This document shows positions 1-5,600 of a stretch of 5,719 nt of DNA, one piece after another. The notes beneath the pieces were generated by a model. It worked only from the letters and a program-made list of their open reading frames with translations, did no database searches and was not told the origin of the DNA. The position numbers and the translations under genes are program-made. Numbering within the stretch: the stretch's first letter is position 1; each line of letters begins with the position of its first letter. The DNA is from Bacillota bacterium (GTDB lineage Bacteria > Bacillota > GCA-003054495 > Carboxydocellales > JAJZTU01): assembly GCA_021848765.1 (NCBI GenBank), contig JAJZTU010000221.1, forward strand, positions 1-5,719, read 5' to 3'.

Positions 1-64
1 CTGAAGGAACCTCTGCTTGGGAAATTTGTAATCTGGTCATGTTTACCCGGAGAATTTTTTCCAT
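1..64 (-). CDS. Aldehyde:ferredoxin oxidoreductase, N-terminal fragment (cut by window edge)
   Basis: Only the first 21 codons are present; the gene runs off the left edge. The peptide begins MEKILRVNMTRLQISQ, which matches the hallmark start of the tungsten-containing aldehyde:ferredoxin oxidoreductase (AOR) family, whose members open with a 'K-ILRV(N/D)(L/M)T' strand before the GGRGL cofactor motif. Family enzymes oxidise aldehydes to carboxylic acids with ferredoxin, using a tungsto-bispterin cofactor and a 4Fe-4S cluster in the cytoplasm of anaerobes. The ATG (62-64) is preceded by GGGGGTGA, a near-perfect Shine-Dalgarno, with 8 bases to the start. It follows lepB in the same direction after 89 bases. 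The call rests on a short peptide, so paralogues in the family (e.g. other aor-like oxidoreductases) cannot be told apart. Confidence 0.6.
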   Translation of the reverse strand, partial: MEKILRVNMTRLQISQAEVPS

Positions 65-95
65 GAATTAATTCACCCCCGGAGTTCTTATCGGC

Positions 96-119
96 TACTT
101 GGGTCCAACGGTCCAAGTA
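96..119. repeat. Inverted repeat between lepB and the aor-like gene
   Basis: TACTTGG at 96-102 is the exact complement of CCAAGTA at 113-119 (7 bp, with two further G:C pairs possible inside a 10-base loop). The same segment holds a direct repeat GGTCCAA at 102-108 and 110-116. No T-run follows on the minus strand, so it is not a standard terminator. It could be an operator or an mRNA hairpin ahead of the downstream gene; the role is unknown. Confidence 0.4.
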
Positions 120-153
120 CCTCATCAAAAGTACTCATCCTCATGCACTCCAA

Positions 154-666
154 CTATTTCAAAACTTCTATCTCACTAACAGGAAAATACCTGAATATTG
201 CCCTGCCAATGATATTCTTCCTGGGCACCGTTCCCCAGAACCTGCTGTCAAAACTATTGTTCCGGTTATCCCCCATAACTAAAAAATTGTCATCAGGCAC
301 TTTGACCGGTCCGAAATCATCCCTGGGCTGCTCCAGTTCATACGGTTCCTCCAGGGCCTCCCCATTTACATATACTATACCCTTCCTGATCGCAACTTCA
401 TCACCGGGCATTCCAATAACCCGTTTAATCATAACCTCGGACTTGCCTGCTTGGGGAGGAGGATTAAAAACTACAATATCCTGCCTCTGCACTCCAGACA
501 CCTTAAAATATGCCTTATCAACCAGCAGGCGGTCACCAATCTGCAGAGTAGGCAGCATGGACCCGCTGGGAATCCACCTGGCCTCCGCCACATAGGTCCT
601 GATGACCAGGGACAAAACCACAGCCAGCCCGATTGTAAAAATCCAGTCCAAAATCTTTTTCAGCAT
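154..666 (-). CDS. lepB: Signal peptidase I (type I leader peptidase)
   Basis: Membrane-bound serine/lysine protease that removes signal peptides from exported proteins on the outer face of the cytoplasmic membrane. The 170-residue protein has one N-terminal membrane segment (about residues 7-24), as in short Gram-positive SipS-type enzymes. Family boxes are all present: box B PSGSMLPTL with catalytic Ser36, box C GDRLLVDK (44-51), box D KRVIGMPGD with general-base Lys81, and box E GDNRNNSFDSRFWG (132-145). Length is normal for the family. The ATG at 664-666 is preceded by AAGGGAG with 8 bases spacing. It lies downstream of a rho-independent terminator and has its own candidate promoter at 708-736, so it is probably transcribed separately from the genes to its right, possibly together with the aor-like gene that follows. 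No missing residue or sign of transfer seen. Confidence 0.96.
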   Translation of the reverse strand: MLKKILDWIFTIGLAVVLSLVIRTYVAEARWIPSGSMLPTLQIGDRLLVDKAYFKVSGVQRQDIVVFNPPPQAGKSEVMIKRVIGMPGDEVAIRKGIVYVNGEALEEPYELEQPRDDFGPVKVPDDNFLVMGDNRNNSFDSRFWGTVPRKNIIGRAIFRYFPVSEIEVLK

Positions 667-707
667 ATCGTCAGCTCCCTTCCGGGGTTAAAGCTCCCCC
701 TTAAGTA

Positions 708-736
708 AGGTTAGAACAATTCATTGCAGATGTCAA
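708..736 (-). promoter_or_regulatory. Candidate sigma-A promoter of lepB
   Basis: On the minus strand a perfect TTGACA -35 box (731-736) is followed after 17 bases by TAACCT (708-713), a weak -10 with 3 of 6 consensus matches. It is about 40 bases upstream of the lepB start and just downstream of the terminator of the preceding unit, which is where a promoter is expected. The strong -35 and exact spacing support it; the poor -10 keeps confidence moderate. Confidence 0.5.
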
Positions 737-790
737 AGGAAAAATCAGTGTGACCAGGCAGCGATTCTTATATTAATAGAATTAAAACAT

Positions 791-815
791 AAAAAGACAG
801 GGTGTTCACCCCGTC
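791..815 (-). terminator. Rho-independent terminator ending the upstream unit
   Basis: Read on the minus strand, GACGGGGT (808-815) pairs with ACCCTGTC (796-803) around a GAAC loop, with one G:U pair, and is followed directly by TTTTT (791-795) and further T-rich sequence. This is a typical intrinsic terminator. It stops transcripts coming from the aminotransferase and DUF5666-like genes before lepB. Confidence 0.85.
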
Positions 816-822
816 CTTTAAC

Positions 823-879
823 CTATTGCCCAAGCAAAGCCGCCACCAACCGGATAGCCCTTTCAACTCTTAACTTCAT
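823..879 (-). pseudogene. Possible 18-codon remnant of a DUF2892-type membrane protein gene
   Basis: An ATG six bases after the stop of the preceding gene opens an 18-codon frame, MKLRVERAIRLVAALLGQ, that stops just before the terminator. The 'VERAIRLVA' stretch resembles the beginning of DUF2892 (YgaP-type) small membrane proteins, which start with a basic helix of the form 'veRalRlvaG' and then continue with two membrane helices; here everything after the first turn is absent. No clear Shine-Dalgarno precedes the ATG, though reinitiation after the adjacent stop is possible. It may be a degraded gene, a tiny translated peptide, or a chance frame. The similarity is from memory of the family pattern and is short. 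Confidence 0.25.
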
Positions 880-885
880 GCCGGT

Positions 886-1584
886 TCACTTAATTACTAT
901 CCTGGTCGCGGTCAGCACTCCTTCAGTGTCCCAAGTACCAATCACAATGATATTATCACCCAATTTGACATCAGTAAAGGTAACGGGTTTGCGAGCGGCA
1001 TCCAAAAACTCAGTTTTAGCAGTGACCAGCACAGGCTTAATAGGTCCGCTCTTCCCTAATTCTTGAAAATAGTTTGCTTCCGAACTCGAATCAAGGCGGA
1101 TCTTATCACCTTTAGCTTCCGCAACTCTCCCGGAGTATTGTCCGAGATTTATCCAGGCCCGTTTAATCTGCATTTGATTATCCTGACTCTGGGTGAGCTC
1201 AGCATAAACCACATCACCGGGTTTCAAATCCTTCAGGCTAACCTGGCCACCTTTCCATATTTTCCCCTTGGCATCTACTTTTAGTTGCACAGTCTCCCCA
1301 ATATTGCCCAAGTTGGCCAAAGGCAACTTATTGTTCGCAGTGCCGTTACCGGTGATAGTCAGACTATCCTCCCCAACCGATACCAGATAACCCTCAATTA
1401 AGTTGGAATTAAGCCTCAGCCCTCCGGTCGACTGGCCGGTTAGCACAGCCTCCAGTTCACCTTCGGGTTTTGCCGTAACCCCGGCGCTCTGATACTGGTG
1501 GAATAAAAACACCAACCCTACCAGCAGCATCAAGCCAATAATCAGGGCCTCCCTTGGTATTCGATAGCAGCGTATAGTAATCAT
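886..1584 (-). CDS. Membrane-anchored protein with two tandem DUF5666-like domains
   Basis: A 232-residue protein of unknown function. Residues 1-11 are basic, residues about 12-29 form a single hydrophobic helix (a membrane anchor or uncleaved signal), and the rest is soluble and beta-rich, so it most likely faces outward. Two units are visible: about 63-145 and 148-231. Each opens with a 'G-V-x-x-G-D-x-(L/I)-x-(I/L)' strand pair and closes with '(L/V)K-GD-(V/I)-(V/I)' followed by a strand and an alanine-containing end. That layout resembles the DUF5666 type of small beta-barrel domain found in extracytoplasmic bacterial proteins, but I assign it only by pattern. The ATG at 1582-1584 has GGGGTGA four bases upstream, and that ribosome site lies inside an inverted repeat (1586-1628). 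It follows the aminotransferase by 91 bases and precedes a terminator. No enzymatic motif was recognised. Confidence 0.8.
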   Translation of the reverse strand: MITIRCYRIPREALIIGLMLLVGLVFLFHQYQSAGVTAKPEGELEAVLTGQSTGGLRLNSNLIEGYLVSVGEDSLTITGNGTANNKLPLANLGNIGETVQLKVDAKGKIWKGGQVSLKDLKPGDVVYAELTQSQDNQMQIKRAWINLGQYSGRVAEAKGDKIRLDSSSEANYFQELGKSGPIKPVLVTAKTEFLDAARKPVTFTDVKLGDNIIVIGTWDTEGVLTATRIVIK

Positions 1585-1585
1585 T

Positions 1586-1628
1586 TAATCACCCCGGAAT
1601 TAAGTTTATGGCCTAGCCCGGGTGATTA
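1586..1628. promoter_or_regulatory. Inverted repeat covering the ribosome site of the DUF5666-like gene
   Basis: TAATCACCC at 1586-1594 and GGGTGATTA at 1620-1628 are exact complements (9 bp), separated by 25 bases, with two more G:C pairs after one mismatch. On the mRNA the downstream arm contains the GGGGUGA ribosome site and ends one base before the ATG. Folding would hide the ribosome site; alternatively the palindrome may be a repressor operator. Function is inferred only. Confidence 0.5.
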
Positions 1629-1675
1629 GAAGTAAACAGCGAATTTTTTTAGCGAAAACAACAAGTCTTTTTAGT

Positions 1676-2797
1676 TCATAACAGATTCTCCTTTACATAC
1701 TCCTCAAATCGCTCCAAACATGCTTTTAGATTTTTCCGGCCGTATCCCAGTCTAAAATAGCTGTCACCGAAGTCATAATAAGTTCCAGGCAGGATAAGAA
1801 CCCCTTTTTTATCTACTAAGTCAGTACAAATGTCTTCCCCGTTTTTGTCCAGGTTTAGCTTAGGAAAAGCTATTGGTCCGGCTTTGGGCCGGTTCCAAAT
1901 AAAAAGTGAGTCATATCTTAAAAAGAAATCGTCCAGCAACTCCAGGTTGGATTTGATTAGGCCAAGGTTTCGTTCCAGGACCTGTTTTTTATTTCGCAAA
2001 GCCACTTCAGCCAAAAATTCGCTGGGGGCGCTATTACATATAGTTGTATAATCCTTAAAGGCTGCCATAGCGGTATAGATTTCACGGTTCCGGGTGGCGA
2101 CCCAGCCGATTCGCAGTCCCGGCAGGCCAAAGGATTTTGACATTACCCCCAGTGAAACAGCATTTTCATAAACATCACAAGCCCAGGGCAGCCTGTCACT
2201 TTCAGCATATTCCAGGTATTTATATACTTCATCAGAAAATAACAGTAGATTTTTTTCCCGGGCAATTTCTATTACAGCCTCAAACTCGCTGTGGGAAATT
2301 AAATACCCGGTTGGATTATGGGGACTGTTGATCACGATGGCTTTTGTGTTCCCTCTGATGGCCTGCTTTAAATAATCAAGGTCTAACTCCCACCCCCTAT
2401 TCCCCTGTTGCAATTTCCACTCGCTGATTTCACAGCCAATGGCGCGGGCCACTTCATAAAGAGATTGGTAATAAGGAAACTGCACGATCACATGGTCTCC
2501 GGGGTTAAGAGCAACATTCATAAAACTAAAAATTGCTTCTTCGGCACCGGAATGCACCAAAATTTCATCAGGATTCACCTTACTGTAAAGCTTGGAAATT
2601 TCTGTCCTTAGCGCCGGGCTGCCCTGTGATTCTGTATACCCAAGCCAGTGTGCTTTCAAGCTATTCCCGGCACCGGGTTCCAGGTCTAAAATCTCCTGTA
2701 CGGTAAAAGCTTCGCAATCAGAACAGCACATTAGATAAGGGGCCTTAAACTCGTATTTGGCAAAGAATCTTTCCAGTTTAAACTCGTTAAGTTTCAT
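1676..2797 (-). CDS. PLP-dependent class I/II aminotransferase
   Basis: Fold-type I pyridoxal-phosphate enzyme of 373 residues, a normal length for the family, predicted to move an amino group between an amino acid and a 2-oxo acid in the cytoplasm. Visible landmarks: SGAEEAIF (83-90, cofactor phosphate region), aromatic QFPYYQSLYE (106-115), NSPHNPTG (157-164) with the PLP-contacting Asn161, SDEVY (188-192) with Asp189 that binds the pyridine nitrogen, SKSFGLPGLRIGW (220-232) with Schiff-base Lys221, and YFRLGYGR (347-354) with the substrate carboxylate-binding Arg349. The N-terminus has a CCSDCE run (24-29), a 'SDCE-x-(L/F)TV' type start also known from the subgroup that contains VioD-like capreomycidine synthases; the substrate cannot be told from this. 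ATG at 2795-2797 follows AAGGGATG by several bases. The start overlaps the stop of a possible small ORF (2787-2867). bipA lies 155 bases upstream. Confidence 0.92.
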   Translation of the reverse strand: MKLNEFKLERFFAKYEFKAPYLMCCSDCEAFTVQEILDLEPGAGNSLKAHWLGYTESQGSPALRTEISKLYSKVNPDEILVHSGAEEAIFSFMNVALNPGDHVIVQFPYYQSLYEVARAIGCEISEWKLQQGNRGWELDLDYLKQAIRGNTKAIVINSPHNPTGYLISHSEFEAVIEIAREKNLLLFSDEVYKYLEYAESDRLPWACDVYENAVSLGVMSKSFGLPGLRIGWVATRNREIYTAMAAFKDYTTICNSAPSEFLAEVALRNKKQVLERNLGLIKSNLELLDDFFLRYDSLFIWNRPKAGPIAFPKLNLDKNGEDICTDLVDKKGVLILPGTYYDFGDSYFRLGYGRKNLKACLERFEEYVKENLL

Positions 2798-2867
2798 AGG
2801 TGATCATCCCTTCTCCGGTATGTATCCTCTCCATTTCAGGCAAGTGCAGAAGAGACTTCCCGCTCAT
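2787..2867 (-). CDS. Possible 26-residue small ORF overlapping the aminotransferase start
   Basis: A frame opening at ATG 2865-2867 (MSGKSLLHLPEMERI...) reads 26 codons and stops at TAA 2787-2789, which lies inside the third and fourth codons of the aminotransferase. A perfect AGGAGG (2879-2884) stands 11 bases upstream, a little farther than ideal, and no other start codon explains that ribosome site. The 11-base overlap of stop and start is the arrangement seen in translationally coupled pairs. The peptide has no run of a single amino acid as in attenuator leader peptides, and I recognise no family. It could equally be a chance frame with a chance AGGAGG. Confidence 0.3.
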   Translation of the reverse strand: MSGKSLLHLPEMERIHTGEGMITYET

Positions 2868-2880
2868 AGAACAGGAAGCC
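2854..2880 (-). other. Imperfect hairpin in the bipA-aminotransferase gap
   Basis: On the minus strand GGCTTCC (2874-2880) can pair with GGAAGTC (2854-2860), 7 bp with one G:U, around a 13-base loop; TCTCTTCT follows rather than a clean T-run. It might be a weak terminator after bipA, or an mRNA structure that overlaps the AGGAGG of the small ORF. No better terminator is visible in the 155-base gap. Confidence 0.3.
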
Positions 2881-2952
2881 TCCTAACTGGACACTTTTCC
2901 AAGACCGGATACTAGCTTCACGAACTATGGCCTCATTTTCCGGACCACGTTC

Positions 2953-4776
2953 CTACTTGCCTGCTGCCAGCTTGGCTGCCTTGGCGCGTCCGTGTTTATC
3001 CAGGATTTTCTTTCTCAGGCGGACACTCTTGGGGGTAATTTCCACCAATTCATCATCTTCGATAAACTCAATAGCCTGCTCCAAAGTCATCAGGCGCGGT
3101 TCCTTGAGGCGGACAGCCACCTCAGCGGTGCTGGAGCGCATATTGGTGAGCTGTTTCTTCTTGCAGACATTGATATCCAGGTCCTTTTCCCTGGAATGCA
3201 GGCCCACAATCATCCCCTCGTACACTGTCACCCCCGGGATAATAAACATAGTCCCCCGGTCTTCCACCTGCTCAATACCGTAAAAAGTTGCCTCTCCGGG
3301 CTCCCAGGCCACCAATACCCCCTGGTACCTGCTTTGGATTTCACCACGGTGGGCAGCATACCCGGCAAAGGTGTGGTTCATTATCCCATGGCCCCGGGTC
3401 TCAGTGAGAAACTCTGTCCGAAAACCAATCAGACCCCGGGCCGGCACCTTAAACTCCAGGCGCAGCTGCCCAACCCCCAGGCTGGTCATATTCTCCATCT
3501 CCGCCTTGCGGCGGCCCAGATTCTCCATCACTGCCCCCATGGCCTCCTCAGGAATATCTACCACCAGGTGTTCCATAGGTTCCATCAGCACTCCGTCTTC
3601 CTCTTTAAGGATAACCTCCGGCTTGGAAACCAGGAGCTCGAACCCTTCCCGGCGCATGTTTTCAATTAAAATGGACAGGTGCAGTTCCCCCCGGCCGGAG
3701 ACCTGGAAAGCATCCGGGCTGTCAGTATCCTCCACCCGCAGGCTCACATTGGTATCCAGTTCCTTATACAGCCTGGCCCGGAGCTTCCGGGAAGTGATAT
3801 GCTCCCCTTCCTGCCCGGCCAGAGGACCGTTATTCACCATAAAGGTCATGGTAAGGGTAGGCTCATCAATACTAATTACCGGCAGCTGCTCCGGATTGTC
3901 GGAACAGGCCACCGTCTCTCCGATATTCGCCTCTTCAATCCCGGCAAGAGCCACAATCTCCCCGACGGTCGCCTCCGCCACCTCTATCCTGTTCAGCCCC
4001 TGGAATACAAAGAGCTTGGCTGCCCGGGCGCTGACCATGGTTTCATCATGCCGGATCAAAGCTAACCCGCTTCCGGCTTTAACCTTCCCCCGGCTGATCC
4101 GGCCAATAACCAGGCGGCCCAGGTAGGGGTCATAGTCCAGGCTGGTAATCAGCATCTGCAAGGGGCCGTCCGGATCTCCCTCCGGCGCCGGAATATGCTC
4201 CCGGATAACCTCAAACAGCGGCTGTAAATCCTGAGAATCATCTTCCATTTCCCTTTTGGCCAGGCCGGCCCTGGCTGAAGCATAGATCACCGGGAAATCC
4301 AACTGCTCATCATTTGCCCCCAAGTCAATAAACAGGTCAAAAACCTCATCAATAACCTCTGCAGCCCGGGCGTCAGGCCGGTCAATTTTATTGACTACGA
4401 CAATGGGCTGCAAATTCAGTTCCAAGGCCTTTTTCAGCACAAACTTAGTCTGGGGCATGGGGCCTTCAAAGGCATCCACTATCAGCAGAACCCCATCCAC
4501 CATCTTCAGCACCCGTTCCACTTCTCCGCCAAAATCGGCATGGCCGGGAGTATCCACAATGTTAATTTTCAAACCCTGGTAGTTCAGAGCGGTATTCTTG
4601 GCTAAGATAGTGATTCCCCGCTCCCGTTCCAGGTCATTGGAGTCCATGACCCGCTCAGCCACAACTTCGTTTTCCCGGAAAATGCCACCTTGCTTCAGCA
4701 TGGCGTCTACCAGAGTAGTTTTGCCATGGTCAACGTGAGCAATTATGGCAATATTTCTAATGTCATCCCTTTGCAC
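2953..4776 (-). CDS. typA: Ribosome-associated translational GTPase TypA/BipA
   Basis: Elongation-factor-like GTPase that binds the ribosome and helps 50S assembly and growth under cold and other stress. The 607 residues match the family length. G-domain motifs: G1 AHVDHGKT (13-20), switch region RERGITI (51-57), G3 DTPGH (75-79), G4 NKID (129-132) and G5 ASA (166-168). Domain 2 follows (about 203-295), then domain III with the GRGELHLSIL segment (361-370), the domain-V-like segment (about 396-480) with the BipA hallmark RGLIGFRTEFLTETRG (447-461), and the C-terminal domain with KKKQLTNMRSS (539-549), used for ribosome contact. The start is GTG at 4774-4776, giving the usual 'MxRxDIRNIAIIAHVDHGKTT' opening; GGAGG ends only three bases upstream, which is tight. 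A promoter with extended -10 precedes it at 4812-4840. The Lys/Ala-rich tail is ordinary for the family. Confidence 0.98.
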   Translation of the reverse strand: MQRDDIRNIAIIAHVDHGKTTLVDAMLKQGGIFRENEVVAERVMDSNDLERERGITILAKNTALNYQGLKINIVDTPGHADFGGEVERVLKMVDGVLLIVDAFEGPMPQTKFVLKKALELNLQPIVVVNKIDRPDARAAEVIDEVFDLFIDLGANDEQLDFPVIYASARAGLAKREMEDDSQDLQPLFEVIREHIPAPEGDPDGPLQMLITSLDYDPYLGRLVIGRISRGKVKAGSGLALIRHDETMVSARAAKLFVFQGLNRIEVAEATVGEIVALAGIEEANIGETVACSDNPEQLPVISIDEPTLTMTFMVNNGPLAGQEGEHITSRKLRARLYKELDTNVSLRVEDTDSPDAFQVSGRGELHLSILIENMRREGFELLVSKPEVILKEEDGVLMEPMEHLVVDIPEEAMGAVMENLGRRKAEMENMTSLGVGQLRLEFKVPARGLIGFRTEFLTETRGHGIMNHTFAGYAAHRGEIQSRYQGVLVAWEPGEATFYGIEQVEDRGTMFIIPGVTVYEGMIVGLHSREKDLDINVCKKKQLTNMRSSTAEVAVRLKEPRLMTLEQAIEFIEDDELVEITPKSVRLRKKILDKHGRAKAAKLAAGK

Positions 4777-4811
4777 AAGCCTGCCTCCTGTCTTAGTACC
4801 AAACTCTCATA

Positions 4812-4840
4812 AGTATAACAGATTGGCGTTAAGGTAACAA
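4812..4840 (-). promoter_or_regulatory. Sigma-A promoter of bipA with extended -10
   Basis: On the minus strand TTGTTA (4835-4840, four of six matches) is followed after 17 bases by TATACT (4812-4817, five of six), with TG one base upstream of the -10 (TGTTATACT), an extended -10. The start of transcription would fall near 4805, leaving a leader of about 30 bases before the GTG. Position and quality fit a dedicated bipA promoter. Confidence 0.65.
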
Positions 4841-4847
4841 GAGAGAC

Positions 4848-4879
4848 TGAGATTGAGATTCCAGCCTTTCTTTGAGATT
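4848..4879. repeat. Three short direct repeats upstream of the bipA promoter
   Basis: TGAGATT occurs at 4848-4854, 4854-4860 and 4873-4879 (AATCTCA on the transcribed sense), just upstream of the -35 box. They may be a regulator binding site or low-complexity drift; nothing more supports a role. Confidence 0.25.
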
Positions 4880-4907
4880 GGATATTCGCTGCTACGTAAA
4901 GATGTAC

Positions 4908-5600
4908 TTACCGCAAATCTAATTTTTTTCCTTCTTTGACCCACGACCATAACTTCTTAGGCAGGTGCTTCCGGGCTAATTGGTGGTTTAACCGCCCTTC
5001 AATCCACTGGGTATCATAATAAGCATCCCAAAAGGCTTCAAAGTCATCTTCCGGCAGTTCCATCCCCAAATCTTCTTGATTAGCAACACAAATCTGATTT
5101 CCGTCATTATAATAAGCCCTTCCATTGGCCAGCAAAACTACCGTATACCCCCGAAACCTGCGCAGGAAATATTTAAGTACTAAATCCCCAATATTATGCT
5201 CCAACTGTACCCTGCTCATCATCAAGCGCCGGTCACCGTCCTCCAGCGGGGTCAAACGGGCAAAACCTTTAACCCGGTGGAGTTCCTTAGACACCTCCCG
5301 GGCCCGGTTCAGAAACATTCCGGCCTCCGGAGATACCTTCCCCAGTACATAGCCAATCCCTTTCACAACGGCCTGGTTCAAGGCCTGGATAATCAACCCG
5401 TGCCTATCTTCCGCCTTATGCCGGGAGGCGTAAAAAATAGTCCCCGCCAACTGCTCTGCCTGTCGCCCGGTCAGCAACCAGAAAACGGGACCATAAGCCT
5501 CCTTATATAGCTCATGTACCTCTTGCAGTGAAAACTGTCCCGCATCCAGAGTCTCGGCATCTTGAAAAAGCGTCCGTCCGTAGTCATCCCGGTCTGACAT
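4908..5600 (-). CDS. DUF4130/TIGR03915-type putative DNA-metabolism protein, apparently 5'-truncated
   Basis: The C-terminal two thirds match the DUF4130 pattern found in TIGR03915 proteins and fused to UdgX-type uracil-DNA glycosylases. Counting from the ATG at 5598-5600, the signature segments are AREVSKELHRVKGFARL (about 100-116), a histidine in LEHNIGDLVLKYFLRRF (about 133-149), and FWDAYYDTQWIEGRLN (190-205) followed by LPKKLWSWVKE (213-223). Families of this type are linked to a radical-SAM partner and a presumed role in DNA repair or modification; the chemistry is not established. Normal members start with a 'YDGSFEGLL' strand-helix about 50 residues before a 'LF' pair; here the matching 'TLF' lies about ten residues from the start and the N-terminal part is missing. 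The ATG touches GGAGG with no spacer, and both belong to a transposon end. The frame stays open back to TTG 5664-5666 inside that element. Probably a remnant disrupted by the insertion, otherwise a divergent short version. Confidence 0.72.
   Translation of the reverse strand: MSDRDDYGRTLFQDAETLDAGQFSLQEVHELYKEAYGPVFWLLTGRQAEQLAGTIFYASRHKAEDRHGLIIQALNQAVVKGIGYVLGKVSPEAGMFLNRAREVSKELHRVKGFARLTPLEDGDRRLMMSRVQLEHNIGDLVLKYFLRRFRGYTVVLLANGRAYYNDGNQICVANQEDLGMELPEDDFEAFWDAYYDTQWIEGRLNHQLARKHLPKKLWSWVKEGKKLDLR

Noticed and set aside
88..144. A 16- to 18-codon minus-strand frame (MSTFDEVLGPLDPSSR) after lepB with GGAG nearby.
   Set aside because: Very short, no recognised similarity, and it coincides with the inverted and direct repeats; a chance frame is more likely.
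143..595. A 150-codon plus-strand frame opposite lepB.
   Set aside because: Antisense shadow of a complete signal peptidase gene with all catalytic boxes; no independent support.
1629..1675. A terminator for the aminotransferase in the A/T-rich stretch after its stop codon.
   Set aside because: Only GCG/CGC around an A-run can pair; there is no stable G/C stem followed by T residues on the minus strand.
3371..4126. Long plus-strand frames opposite bipA, including one of 251 codons.
   Set aside because: They are antisense to a clear typA coding sequence, have low-complexity Ser/Arg/Pro composition, and no ribosome site or family features.
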